A stretch of DNA of 64,000 bases from Cytophagales bacterium (GTDB lineage: Bacteria > Bacteroidota > Bacteroidia > Cytophagales > Flammeovirgaceae): positions 496,001 to 560,000 of the forward strand of contig JANWWC010000001.1 in the NCBI GenBank assembly GCA_025056215.1, given 5' to 3'. Positions 48,031 through 57,496 of this stretch are shown piece after piece. Below the pieces are notes generated by a model. The model had not been told where the DNA came from and searched no databases. It saw only the letters and a program-made list of their open reading frames with translations. Numbering within the stretch: the first letter of the stretch is position 1; each line of letters opens with the position of its first letter. The translations under genes and the position numbers were made by a program.

Positions 48031-49350
48031 TTAATGATTTACAAAAGTTGTTTCTAATTCTTCGACTTCCATGTTTCCGTTAGGAGCAATGTCAGTGAGC
48101 AATACTCTTTTGAGTTCATTAACTGCCAAAGGATCAAATTTTGCTTGTACACGGATATAATTTTCGGTAAATCCGAACATATAGCCGTTTTCTACTTCAT
48201 TTTCAAAAAGTACTTCGGCGACTTTTCCGATGTTCTGCTCGTAAAAAGCGCGTTTCTTTTTCTCAGATAAAGAGCGAAGCATCGACGTACGATCGTTGCG
48301 CTCTATTATCGGAACGACACCTTTCATCTGAATTGCTGGCGTGTGAGCACGTTCGGAATAGGTAAAAACATGAAGATAAGAAATTTCTAACTCATTGAGA
48401 AAATGATACGTATCCAAAAAATCTTGATGTGTTTCTCCTGGAAACCCTGTAATCACATCGACACCTATACAACAGTTTGGCATAAGTTGCTTAATCTTAA
48501 AGATCCGATCCGCATAAAGTTCTCGCAAGTAGCGGCGGCGCATCAACTTTAAAATTTTATTAGAACCAGACTGCAAAGGAATATGAAAATGCGGTACAAA
48601 CTTTTTTGACTCCGCCACAAAGGAAATAATTTCGTCAGAAAGTAGATTAGGCTCTATTGAAGAAATCCGAAAACGCTCGATTCCTTCTATTTTATCGAGT
48701 TGCTGAATAAGATCTAAAAACTTATAAAGGCGTTTCCCTTCAATAATTCCATAATCGCCAATATTGACGCCTGTAAGAACAATTTCCTTCACTCCCGAAG
48801 AAGCAATTTCTCGGACTTGTTTCAAAATATTGAATGGAGTATCACTTCGGCTACTCCCCCGCGCTAAAGGGATTGTACAAAAAGCACAATTATAATCACA
48901 ACCATCTTGTATTTTAAGAAATGTTCTAGTTCGCTCTCCATAAGAGTAAGAAGCATCAAAAGTAGAAGCCTGTTGTATCGGAGAAGAAAAAATTTGAGGT
49001 TGCTTCTTCTTTTCAAAATCATGAAGCAATTCCAAGAGTTGGAATTTTTCAGAAGCGCCTAATACTGCATCTACTCCTTCTATTTGTGCGATTTCCTGAG
49101 GTTTAAGTTGCGCATAACATCCTATCACTGCTATAAATGCATTCGGGTTGATTCTTTGCGCCTCTTTAACAACCTTTCGACACTTTTTATCTGCATTTTC
49201 AGTAACAGAACAAGTGTTGATAATGAATATGTCAGGCGTTTGAGTGAATTCTACTTTTTGAAAACCTCGCTTTTGAAACATTCTGCTTATAGTAGAAGTC
49301 TCAGAATAGTTTAATTTACAACCTAACGTATAAAAGGCTACTTTTTTCAT
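48031..49350 (-). CDS. mtaB: tRNA t6A37 methylthiotransferase MtaB
   Basis: A radical-SAM enzyme that adds a methylthio group to N6-threonylcarbamoyladenosine at tRNA position 37. The 439 residues have an N-terminal UPF0004 domain with ALGCKLNYSET, NTCSVTENADKKC and VIGCYAQLKP (three cysteines for the first cluster), the radical-SAM box CDYNCAFC near 150, HIPLQSGSNKILKLMRRRY, and a C-terminal TRAM-like part. The opening TLGCKLNYSE(T) is typical of MtaB rather than MiaB or RimO. tRNA-Val follows closely on the same strand. Confidence 0.94.
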   Translation of the reverse strand: MKKVAFYTLGCKLNYSETSTISRMFQKRGFQKVEFTQTPDIFIINTCSVTENADKKCRKVVKEAQRINPNAFIAVIGCYAQLKPQEIAQIEGVDAVLGASEKFQLLELLHDFEKKKQPQIFSSPIQQASTFDASYSYGERTRTFLKIQDGCDYNCAFCTIPLARGSSRSDTPFNILKQVREIASSGVKEIVLTGVNIGDYGIIEGKRLYKFLDLIQQLDKIEGIERFRISSIEPNLLSDEIISFVAESKKFVPHFHIPLQSGSNKILKLMRRRYLRELYADRIFKIKQLMPNCCIGVDVITGFPGETHQDFLDTYHFLNELEISYLHVFTYSERAHTPAIQMKGVVPIIERNDRTSMLRSLSEKKKRAFYEQNIGKVAEVLFENEVENGYMFGFTENYIRVQAKFDPLAVNELKRVLLTDIAPNGNMEVEELETTFVNH

Positions 49351-49536
49351 CTGAAAACCATTTCAATTGCAAAAAAACAAAATCTAAGTTACATATTTTC
49401 AAATATTTTGTAGTAATTTCAAAGGTCGGTGTTTTTATTAGGTAATGAATTTTTCACGCGCTTAATATTCAGAATTTTCATGTTTAGCTTCTTCACAAAA
49501 CCCGGCCTTTTTAAAATTACTTTTAACATAAAAGTT

Positions 49537-49544
49537 TAGTTTTG
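49537..49544 (+). promoter_or_regulatory. -7 box (TAGTTTTG) for bshB1
   Basis: An exact TAnnTTTG, 17 bases before the bshB1 ATG at 49562; a T-run (49508-49512) stands where the -33 would be. The implied leader is roughly 12 bases. Confidence 0.45.
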
Positions 49545-49561
49545 CGCCAAAATGTTTGCGT

Positions 49562-50293
49562 ATGAAAGAAATCAAATTAGACATTTTGGCAATATGTGCA
49601 CATCCTGATGATGCAGAATTAGGTTGCAGTGGTACATTGCTAAGTGCTTCTTCATATGGCAAAAAAATCGGTATTGTAGACTTGACTCAAGGCGAATTAG
49701 GTACCAACGGAACTGCTCAAATCAGACAGCAAGAAGCCAAAGAAGCCTCCAACATTTTGGGACTCGCCGTAAGAGAAAACCTCGGATTGCCTGACGGATT
49801 TTTTGAAATTAATCAAAATTCTTTACTATTGGTAATACAAATAATTAGGCTTTATCGACCCGAAATTGTATTTACAAATGCTCCTTCTGACCGTCACCCC
49901 GACCATAAACGAGCGGCAGAATTAGTGAAAAGAGCTTGTTTTTTAAGTGGTCTTCCCAAGATAAAAACATTTACTAATTCTCAGCAACAACAAAATGCTT
50001 TCCGCCCTAAAAAATTATATCATTTCATTCAAGCAAACTATTTGCAACCTGATTTTGTGGTAGACATCACCCCGTTTTGGAAAAAAAAGTTAGAAGCGAT
50101 ACGCGCTTATAAATCACAATTCTTTACGGAAGAAGATGACAGCAAACAAAAAACATTTATTTCAACTCCTGAATTTATGGAATTTATCGAAGCTAGAGCC
50201 AGAGAATTTGGACAAAGTATCGGCACAGAATTTGGAGAAGGATTTTTGAAAACTTCACAGATCGGAGTTAAAAACATTTTTGAAATCTTTTAA
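49562..50293 (+). CDS. bshB1: Bacillithiol biosynthesis deacetylase BshB1
   Basis: Removes the acetyl group from N-acetylglucosaminyl-malate in bacillithiol synthesis; a zinc-dependent PIG-L/LmbE-type enzyme of 243 residues. Seen: zinc and catalytic residues in AHPDDAELG (about 12-20), the BshB1-typical VDLTQGELGTNGT, NLGLPDG, and the second zinc motif DRHPDH (about 110-116). I chose the ATG at 49562; a TTG two codons earlier is less likely. A small lipoprotein gene follows 5 bp later. Confidence 0.95.
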   Translation: MKEIKLDILAICAHPDDAELGCSGTLLSASSYGKKIGIVDLTQGELGTNGTAQIRQQEAKEASNILGLAVRENLGLPDGFFEINQNSLLLVIQIIRLYRPEIVFTNAPSDRHPDHKRAAELVKRACFLSGLPKIKTFTNSQQQQNAFRPKKLYHFIQANYLQPDFVVDITPFWKKKLEAIRAYKSQFFTEEDDSKQKTFISTPEFMEFIEARAREFGQSIGTEFGEGFLKTSQIGVKNIFEIF

Positions 50294-50298
50294 AAGCT

Positions 50299-50847
50299 AT
50301 GTGGAAACTATTGATTGTATTTGCTATAGGAGCACTTGTAGCTTGTCAAAGAAATACAACAAATCAGGAAAGCAAAATTGACGCAAATATTATCGCTCTT
50401 GAAGACAGTATTCGGCTTTATCGCCAAAAAGCTTTTGAATCTGAGAAAATAAAGCTCGAAAACGCCGCTGAACTTTTGAAAGAAATCGAACAATCCATTC
50501 CTATCTATGACAAAACACTATGGATAGAAACCCAACAAAAGCTCGCTTCTATGCGTGAAGCAATGTATGACTCTATTTCGATGGGAGACGAAAAAGTAAT
50601 GGACAACTACGATCGAAAAACAGCTGAGATGCTCAGTTCTTTAGAACGGCTCATTCAAAAAACTCCTGACTTTTATAAATATGCCAGAGCAAAACTACTT
50701 TACGAAGAAATCAAATTTTACGATAATTCTGATTTTAAAATTCGCAAAGAATATAATGCCTATGCATCTGAATACAACGATCTTATACGAAAGGGGAAAA
50801 TCTCAGGTAAGAAAGTAATTCTATTTTGGGGAGAACCTACGATATAA
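50299..50847 (+). CDS. Small helical lipoprotein of unknown function
   Basis: A 182-residue protein with a clear lipoprotein signal (MWKLLIVFAIGALVAC, Cys16). The mature part is charged and mostly helical by its heptad-like Leu/Ile/Glu pattern (about 25-140). No family was recognised. It starts 5 bp after bshB1, so it shares the transcript, but nothing shows a link to bacillithiol. Its last 11 bases overlap the 3' end of the convergent zinc-ribbon/TPR gene. Confidence 0.75.
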   Translation: MWKLLIVFAIGALVACQRNTTNQESKIDANIIALEDSIRLYRQKAFESEKIKLENAAELLKEIEQSIPIYDKTLWIETQQKLASMREAMYDSISMGDEKVMDNYDRKTAEMLSSLERLIQKTPDFYKYARAKLLYEEIKFYDNSDFKIRKEYNAYASEYNDLIRKGKISGKKVILFWGEPTI

Positions 50848-51820
50848 ATTTGCATTTTTCTAATAATTCAAGAGCAGGTTGGTAGTTACAACAAACATCG
50901 AGCGCTCTTTTTAAATAAAAAATAGCTTTGTTAAACTCTTTTTTTTCAGTAAGTAACAAAGCATAATTATAACAAACTCCAGGATGATCAGAAGTCCTTA
51001 TAAGCATGCTTTCAAAAAGAATTTCTGCTTCGTTCCATTTACCTCTTTTGGCTGCTAAAATAGCTTCTGGCAATTTTTCAACTCCCAAAGTTCTTCCATG
51101 CGAAGCTTTTATACGTTCGAGCAAAGCTGTAATGCTTCCTATTACATAAAAACTATTTTTGCGCAATAATTCCGCAAATTTAGAGAGCACAAAATAATCG
51201 CCTGCATAATATTTTCGAAAAGAAAAACGCCATTGACTTGTTCCATAAAAATAGGAATTGAGCACATAACGCGTCTTGAGGCGATCGTAAAACCCCGTTT
51301 CTGGACAAATCTTATAGTTTTCAAATCCTATCAGAATATTTCCGTGTCTATCAATAAGAGAATGACAATAAGAACAGTACAACAGTCTGGAGGCAGGTAG
51401 TCCTGAAATATCTAAAATGGCTTCGCAAGCACAGCAGCGCACTGTTTTGAACCATGTTTGAATTTCTTCTTTTGTGAGATTGCGTTTCTTTTCTGAAAGT
51501 TCTATTGAAATGATGTGCCTATTAATAATACTTTGGAGAGCCGAACTATAGTACTCTACATCGAGCAGAAGAGCACAATAATCCGAAAGAATATAGGGAG
51601 AAATTCCTTTTCCGAGCGTCGCATAAGGTTTCAAGAAAATAATTACTACATCTTCATGTGTTATAGCTTTTATAATATCTTGAAACCAAATATAATTTTT
51701 ATCTAATACCAAAGCTTCGGCACTGACCCAACCAGAAAGAGGAAGAAGAGGACTCCTTACTCCTCTTCGATTTACAAACCGAAACCGAAAAGTAAGAAAA
51801 GCACTTTCTCGTATAATCAT
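50837..51820 (-). CDS. Unknown protein with zinc-ribbon-like cysteines and C-terminal TPR
   Basis: A 327-residue protein I cannot assign to a family. Residues about 133-156 hold two CxxC pairs (CCAC and CSYC, 16 residues apart), a likely zinc ribbon. The last 80 residues fit two TPR-like repeats (AEILFESMLIRTSDHPGVCYNYA, KAIFYLKRALDV). It has no signal peptide, so it should be cytoplasmic. The start overlaps the stop of the small membrane protein gene by one base (TAATG), so the two are translationally coupled and may work together. Its 3' end overlaps the convergent lipoprotein gene by 11 bp. Confidence 0.7.
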   Translation of the reverse strand: MIIRESAFLTFRFRFVNRRGVRSPLLPLSGWVSAEALVLDKNYIWFQDIIKAITHEDVVIIFLKPYATLGKGISPYILSDYCALLLDVEYYSSALQSIINRHIISIELSEKKRNLTKEEIQTWFKTVRCCACEAILDISGLPASRLLYCSYCHSLIDRHGNILIGFENYKICPETGFYDRLKTRYVLNSYFYGTSQWRFSFRKYYAGDYFVLSKFAELLRKNSFYVIGSITALLERIKASHGRTLGVEKLPEAILAAKRGKWNEAEILFESMLIRTSDHPGVCYNYALLLTEKKEFNKAIFYLKRALDVCCNYQPALELLEKCKFIS

Positions 51821-52044
51821 TAGCGACTTCGATTGATAGAATCTTGTTTAAACATCATATTTAGCTTTTCGATACGCATGCGCTTCTGCATTTCAGGAGT
51901 AACGACTGTAGTGTAATGAGACATATCCCACTCATGGTCTTTTTGTTTGCCAAAAAAATAATAAAGAAGCGCACCCACTATCACATACAACACTAATAGC
52001 AAAACCAGCGGTCCATAAATGAGATATTCTTTTAAAAATTTCAT
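51820..52044 (-). CDS. Small single-span membrane protein
   Basis: A 74-residue protein with one membrane span (YLIYGPLVLLLVLYVIVGAL, about 8-27) and a charged tail rich in Met, Lys and Arg. I chose the ATG at 52044: an exact -7 box lies 20 bases upstream of it and downstream of the other possible start at 52116. The function is unknown. It is coupled through a TAATG overlap to the zinc-ribbon/TPR gene, suggesting that it anchors or regulates that protein at the membrane. Confidence 0.7.
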   Translation of the reverse strand: MKFLKEYLIYGPLVLLLVLYVIVGALLYYFFGKQKDHEWDMSHYTTVVTPEMQKRMRIEKLNMMFKQDSINRSR

Positions 52045-52064
52045 CTCTTTCGCAAAATTTTTAG

Positions 52065-52072
52065 CAAAGATA
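52065..52072 (-). promoter_or_regulatory. -7 box (TATCTTTG) of the small membrane protein/zinc-ribbon operon
   Basis: An exact TAnnTTTG on the minus strand, 20 bases before the ATG at 52044. No -33 TTG is visible. It rules against the longer start at 52116, which would place the promoter inside the gene. Confidence 0.45.
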
Positions 52073-52137
52073 GTAAAATTGTTTTTTTCGGTGCAGTTTC
52101 TGATTTTGTTCAGCAATCATATTTTTTTATAAAAGTT

Positions 52138-53850
52138 ATGAAGTACTTCATTATTTTATTCATGTTTCCTTTTCAACTCTTTGCACAGAGCGTTTATGTG
52201 CCTTTGAATTCAGACCTTTACCATTTAGTAGATCGATACGAAATTAAAAGAAAAAAAATCAGCGAACATTTTAATAGTAGCGTTCGCCCTTATACGCGCA
52301 AAAGTGTTGTAGCTCTAGTAGATTCTGTTATACAGTCAGAAATTGCCTTAAGCCGCACAGATAAGTTCAACTTGTCTTATTGCTTAATTGATAATAGAGA
52401 ATGGACACTCTCAGATACACTATCGCTTTCTAAAAAATCATTTCCATTTTTTAAGCATCTTTACCGTACGAAAGGAGATTTATATGCTGTCAAAGAAACA
52501 GATTTTGACCTTCATGTAAATCCTGTAGTAGGGTTTCTATACGGAAAAGATAATCTGTACGTTGCTTCCCTTTACACCAATACGAGAGGTGCCGAAATTC
52601 GAGGAATATTAGGAAATAAAGTAGGCTTCTACACTTTTTTAACAGACAATCAAATCAAGTTTCCTTATTACGTAAACGAAAGAATAGCAGAAAGGCGCGC
52701 AATTCCCTCGGAAGGATTCTACAAGATAGAATATATTTCTCGAAGTTCGCCGCGATATGATTTTTTTACTGCCAGAGGCTATCTTACTTTTGAGATTATT
52801 CCCAAAATTACCTCCCTCCAATTCGGACACGACCGTTTTTTTATAGGAAATGGCTACCGTTCTTTGATTTTATCTGATTATGCTCCAAGTTATTTGTTTT
52901 TAAAACTAGATACAAGGGTATGGCGCTTGCATTATACTAACCTATTTACAAGAATGATGGCAAATAACGTGAGAGTTTTAGGAAGGTATCCTCGAAAATA
53001 CTTGGCGCTCCATCAACTCACGACAAACATTACAAATCATCTTTCAGTGAGTATATTCGAATCAGTGGTGTTTAGTCGCCAAGATAGTATGGGAAACAAC
53101 CCTTTAGAAATAGATTATTTAAACCCTATCATTTTTTATCGAGCTGTAGAACATTGGCTCGGAGACCCTGATAATGTCTTATTGGGATTTGATTTCAAAT
53201 GGAATCTTGCCAAAAAGTTCCGAATTTATGGACAAGCAGTGTTAGATGAACTCCTTTTAAAAGAATTTTTCAAACAAACAGGATGGTGGGGAAATAAACA
53301 AGCTCTTCAAATGGGTCTTATTTATGTCGACGTTTTAAAAATAAAAAATTTAGATATCCAGCTTGAACACAACATCGTGCGACCTTTTACTTATACGCAC
53401 TTTGGTATCAACACTCCTTTTATGAACCATCAACACTATAATCAACCCCTTGCACATGCTTTAGGAGCAAATTTTCGAGAGTATATTGGTATTTTGCGCT
53501 ATCAGCCTTTTCCAAGAATCTCGCTGACAGCCAAACAAATTTGGGCTCTACAAGGAAAAGACCAGGCTCATGAAAATTTTGGGAGCGATATTTTTAAAGA
53601 TTATCTCACCCGCTCTCCTGCTCCTAACAGCAATCAACCTGACTACGGACACAAAATTGCCCAAGGCAACCGTACAGTTTTATATTATACAAGCGTGAAT
53701 ATTTCTTACATGATAAAACACAACCTTTTTATAGACTTTCAAACCATAAGAAGAATACAAAATTCTTCTCTTTTGCAGTACAACTACAACAATTTGATAT
53801 GGCAGTTTTCAGTGCGGTGGAACCTTCCCCCGAGACTACATGAGTTTTAA
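52138..53850 (+). CDS. Wzi/RemB-like outer membrane beta-barrel protein
   Basis: A 570-residue exported protein (signal peptide ends QLFAQ, about residue 18) with alternating aromatic and polar strands typical of an outer membrane barrel. LQFGHDRFFIGNGYRSLILSD (about 223-243) resembles the conserved block of Bacteroidota proteins annotated as capsule-assembly Wzi-like or gliding protein RemB-like; FYRAVEHWLGDPDN and GWWGNKQALQMG also fit. A role in surface polysaccharide attachment or gliding is likely but not proven. It ends directly against the convergent frameshifted gene, with no bases between. Confidence 0.65.
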   Translation: MKYFIILFMFPFQLFAQSVYVPLNSDLYHLVDRYEIKRKKISEHFNSSVRPYTRKSVVALVDSVIQSEIALSRTDKFNLSYCLIDNREWTLSDTLSLSKKSFPFFKHLYRTKGDLYAVKETDFDLHVNPVVGFLYGKDNLYVASLYTNTRGAEIRGILGNKVGFYTFLTDNQIKFPYYVNERIAERRAIPSEGFYKIEYISRSSPRYDFFTARGYLTFEIIPKITSLQFGHDRFFIGNGYRSLILSDYAPSYLFLKLDTRVWRLHYTNLFTRMMANNVRVLGRYPRKYLALHQLTTNITNHLSVSIFESVVFSRQDSMGNNPLEIDYLNPIIFYRAVEHWLGDPDNVLLGFDFKWNLAKKFRIYGQAVLDELLLKEFFKQTGWWGNKQALQMGLIYVDVLKIKNLDIQLEHNIVRPFTYTHFGINTPFMNHQHYNQPLAHALGANFREYIGILRYQPFPRISLTAKQIWALQGKDQAHENFGSDIFKDYLTRSPAPNSNQPDYGHKIAQGNRTVLYYTSVNISYMIKHNLFIDFQTIRRIQNSSLLQYNYNNLIWQFSVRWNLPPRLHEF

Positions 53851-55267
53851 TTATTGCACAACAAGTTTATACGAAACTATTTCACGCTCATTGTTCATTT
53901 TTAAAAAATACACATTAGGAACTAGCGTAACAGGAATTCTAATTATATTCTGATTTTCCCATTCAACGTGAAAAAGTGGATTGCCCTTCAAATCAAAAAG
54001 CATCATTTCAATAGGTCCCCCAAAAGAAGGATAGCAAACAATTTCGTCAATCACTAAACTTGAACAAGTTATTTTCTTCCTTTCCGCCGAATTTTCAACG
54101 TAAACCCCCTTCGAAAAGTGTATATTTCCATCATTGTCATAAACGACTACTCGATAGTAAGCATTTCCAGCCTCTTTGTCTAGGTATTCATCATAAGAAT
54201 GCTGATATTCGCTTACAAGAATGGTTTTCCATGAAAAACCGTCATAGCTTTTTTCTATAAGAATTCTTTCTCTATCACCTTTAACTTTCCAAGTAAGTAA
54301 ATTTGCAGATTCTCGCGCTATTACCTTAAACGATAGTATAGAAACATCTAACACTTTATACCCATTCACCCAGGCAGCAAAAGATGGATTGTTAGCATTC
54401 ATATAAGCCTCATCAGCCTGATTAGACGTAGTGCTCGAGCCGCCACCTGTATTAGACACAGAACCACCAATATATAATCCATATGGACTTGAAGAGTTCG
54501 CATTAGTAATCTGATTTCCTCCGCCTGTAAAATTAAAGTTCCCACCTACATACACTTGTCCTCCATTTTGAACTGTAAAATTTGTTCCACCTGTTCCATT
54601 GTCCACTACATTCCCGAAAATAGCCACGCGCGAATTTCTTCTAAACAATGCATCTCCACTATTCATTAAATTGAGATTTCCATAAATTACAAGGTCTGCA
54701 TAAGGAGGAGGAGCTACATTAGTGCCTACTCGCAAATACTCTGAGTTGTTTACAGTTACATTGTTGCTAAACTTAGCTACTCCACCAGGATTGATAGCCA
54801 AGTTAGCGTTTAAAGTGGTATTTCCTGTTACGTTTAAATTCCCATTCACAGTTACGCTACCTCCCCCCGAGTTCGAAAAATTTCCCAATACTGTGAGAGT
54901 TCCATTAATAGTAAGTCCTCCACTTCCAGCGAAAGAAAAGTTTCCTAATACAATCAAATGCCCATTAATTGTCATGCTAGCGCCACTAGAAACCACTGTA
55001 AAATTTCCACTGTCAATAAGAGTAGCGCTTGATGCAATGTTAAAAGCTCCTTCCTCCAAAGTTGTAGTTTACTCCGTTTAAAAAATACATGTTATGGTTT
55101 ACATTAATAGTTCCCCAAGTTTGTCCAGAAATAGGAGGAGCTGTTCCACCCGTCCAATTACTATTTGTAGTCCAATTCCCAGATGTTGCAGAGGTATAGT
55201 GTTGAGCATACAAAGAGAAAAAGCCCGTTAACAAAATGAAACATGATAGTTGAAACAATCTGTACAT
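53851..55267 (-). pseudogene. Surface protein gene split by a single-base frameshift
   Basis: Two adjoining frames form one gene. The 5' part (55267-55040) encodes a signal peptide (LYAQ near residue 22) and an SGNWTTNSNW motif, and stops soon after NYNFGG. The 3' part (from about 55059 to 53851) continues with GAFNIASSATL, a run of INGT/VNGN repeats, a fibronectin-like domain and a C-terminus resembling a T9SS sorting domain (YFLKMNNEREIVSYKLVVQ). Removing one A from the minus-strand AA at 55052-55051 changes GGA-GGA-AGG to GGA-GGA-GGA and gives one frame of 471 residues. The 3' part alone has no signal or ATG start. The repeats and the SGNW motif match those of the giant protein at 37504-46803. 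A sequencing error, recent mutation and programmed shift are all possible. Confidence 0.82.
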
Positions 55268-55365
55268 GATTAAACCAAGTAAAAGCTACGCTTGTAATTA
55301 CGAAGATTTTTAGAATATGTTTGAAAATGAGAAAAAATTTATTTTTTACCTGCTCTGCTTTCTTA

Positions 55366-56484
55366 TTAATTTTTCCAATTAGTTTTAACAAACAGTGCTC
55401 CTATGCCTACTACTACAATGTAAAAAGAATGTATTATTTGCACTAAAGGTAAAAGAATCCACAGATGCCTTTTTGAAAAAAAATTCAAAACACTTCCCAC
55501 AAATAACCATTCTGCGATTGTTTTAAAAGATTGTCCAAATGCCCAAACTACAAAAGAAAGCTGATTAAAAAGTAACAAAAACAAAGAAAGTAAATTCAAG
55601 AAATGGAACACAAAAATAAAAACTGCCGTAAAAGAAGCTACTGCATTTTGATAAGAAGTCCATTTTCCTCCCCATCGCGTTCGTTGTTTCCAAAATTCTC
55701 GAATGGTTTTGACAGGATAAGTTGTGACAATAGCCCTTTTTTCTTTTAAATAAATGATTTTTTCGGGATACCTTTTAGCGATTTTATGAAACAAAAATTC
55801 ATCATCTCCCGAAGGAATATGCTCAAAACCTTCATAGCCATTTACTTCGTAAAATGCTTTTTTCTGATAACACATATTAGCTGCGCTACACATCGTAGCA
55901 CGTCGAAAAGCTAAAGTAGCGGCACCTGCCCCAACTAAAGAAGCAAACTCAATAGTCTGCATTTTTTCAAAAATAGTTTGCTCGCTGCCAAAACAAACTG
56001 GTGCACTGATAAATACCGCATTTGTTGCAGAAATTGCTTCAGCTATACTCTCGAGCCATGTAGGTAATACCCGACAATCTCCATCAGTGGTTACAATGTA
56101 GCTTCCTTTCGCATGAGAGATTCCTAACGCAATACATGCCTTTTTGTGTGCGACAAAGTTTTTTTTTCTTACATAAGAAAGAATTTTAAAACTAAAAGGA
56201 GAATCTTGAGAAAACTTCTTTAAAATTTCTAATGTGCCGTCGGTAGAATTATCATCTATTACGATTACTTCAAAATTTGAGAACGACTGTTTCACCAAAT
56301 CTTCAAGAAGTTGCGAGATATTTTTTGCCTCATTGCGAACTACTATTAACACAGAGAAATACACAGAACTATCGATTCGTTTAGAACCATAGCCTTCAGG
56401 AAGACATCGCCAACCCCACCAGAGAAGAAGTGTAAACCAACTATATATTATCCAAAATCCGATATAAAAAGCGTCGAGAGACAT
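55366..56484 (-). CDS. Membrane-bound GT2-family glycosyltransferase
   Basis: A 372-residue family 2 glycosyltransferase. One N-terminal membrane span (about 5-25) is followed by the GT-A domain with IDDNSTDGT near 78, the metal-binding TDGDC near 134, GDDEFL near 230 and QRTRW near 268, the motif set of processive enzymes. Two or three C-terminal spans follow (about 285-365). It would polymerise or transfer sugars at the inner membrane face. No other polysaccharide genes are adjacent; the Wzi-like barrel is about 1.5 kb away. Confidence 0.9.
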   Translation of the reverse strand: MSLDAFYIGFWIIYSWFTLLLWWGWRCLPEGYGSKRIDSSVYFSVLIVVRNEAKNISQLLEDLVKQSFSNFEVIVIDDNSTDGTLEILKKFSQDSPFSFKILSYVRKKNFVAHKKACIALGISHAKGSYIVTTDGDCRVLPTWLESIAEAISATNAVFISAPVCFGSEQTIFEKMQTIEFASLVGAGAATLAFRRATMCSAANMCYQKKAFYEVNGYEGFEHIPSGDDEFLFHKIAKRYPEKIIYLKEKRAIVTTYPVKTIREFWKQRTRWGGKWTSYQNAVASFTAVFIFVFHFLNLLSLFLLLFNQLSFVVWAFGQSFKTIAEWLFVGSVLNFFSKRHLWILLPLVQIIHSFYIVVVGIGALFVKTNWKN

Positions 56485-56607
56485 AAAAATAAACCAATTT
56501 TTACCAAAGATGTTGCTTACTTGAGAAATCTTTTCTCTCGTTTGGATAATTCAAATATGAGAGTGAGCTTTGAAAAATAAATAAGAATACTTCACATTTT
56601 TATAGTT

Positions 56608-57495
56608 ATGAAAAAAGCATATGTTTTTCCAGGACAGGGTTCACAATTTGTCGGGATGGGAAAAGACTTATACGAAAAATCAACCAAGTCCAGAGCTTTA
56701 TTTGAAGAAGCTAACCGAATTTTGGGATTTCGAATTACAGATGTCATGTTTTCGGGAACAGAAGATGAACTTAAACAAACTAAAGTTACACAACCAGCCA
56801 TTTTTCTTCATTCAGTCATACTTGCTAAAGTTGCTGAGAACTTTGCTCCTGATATGGTAGCAGGACATTCTCTCGGAGAATTCTCGGCGCTTGTGGCAGC
56901 TGACATCATTTCTTTTGAGGATGGTCTCAAATTGGTAGCTCAACGCGCTGAAGCTATGCAAAAAGCTTGCGAAGCTACTCCTGGAAGCATGGCAGCCATT
57001 TTAGGATTAGACGACTCCAAAGTAGAAGAGATTTGTAAAGAAGTAAGCCATACAACTCAACAGGTGGTAATTGCTGCAAATTACAATTGCCCTGGACAAT
57101 TAGTAGTTTCAGGAACTACACAAGCAGTGAATGCCGTTTGCGAACATGCAAAACAAGCTGGAGCCAAAAGAGCTTTACTTTTGCCTGTAAGTGGTGCCTT
57201 TCATTCTCCTCTCATGGAAACAGCCCGCGAACAACTCTCTCGAGCTATCGAACAAACTTCCTTTCAAAGAGGCATTTGTCCTATCTATCAAAATGTAGAC
57301 GCTAAACCTCATGCAGAACCTACTCTTATTAAACAAAATTTGATTAAACAACTAACTTCTCCTGTCCTCTGGACCCAATCAGTTTTAGCAATGGTAAAAG
57401 ATGGCGCAGCCCTATTTTTTGAGTGCGGTCCTGGAAAAGTTTTACAAGGATTGATAAAAAAAATTACCCCCGAGGTAGAGGTGTTTAGTTTATAA
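56608..57495 (+). CDS. fabD: Malonyl-CoA:ACP transacylase FabD
   Basis: Loads malonyl groups onto acyl carrier protein for fatty acid synthesis. At 295 residues it has the usual length. Seen: VFPGQGSQ at the start, the nucleophile Ser (about 88) in AGHSLGEFSAL, the substrate Arg in AQRAEAM, and the catalytic His (about 198) in SGAFHSPLM. It stands alone, without other fab genes. The stop codon sits in a 14-bp palindrome shared with the convergent lipoprotein gene. Confidence 0.96.
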   Translation: MKKAYVFPGQGSQFVGMGKDLYEKSTKSRALFEEANRILGFRITDVMFSGTEDELKQTKVTQPAIFLHSVILAKVAENFAPDMVAGHSLGEFSALVAADIISFEDGLKLVAQRAEAMQKACEATPGSMAAILGLDDSKVEEICKEVSHTTQQVVIAANYNCPGQLVVSGTTQAVNAVCEHAKQAGAKRALLLPVSGAFHSPLMETAREQLSRAIEQTSFQRGICPIYQNVDAKPHAEPTLIKQNLIKQLTSPVLWTQSVLAMVKDGAALFFECGPGKVLQGLIKKITPEVEVFSL

Positions 57496-57496
57496 A

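Noticed and set aside
55161-55391. 76-codon minus-strand frame with hydrophobic residues upstream of the frameshifted gene
   Set aside because: Overlaps the signal-peptide region in another frame and the end of the GT2 gene; it has no domain and no promoter of its own.
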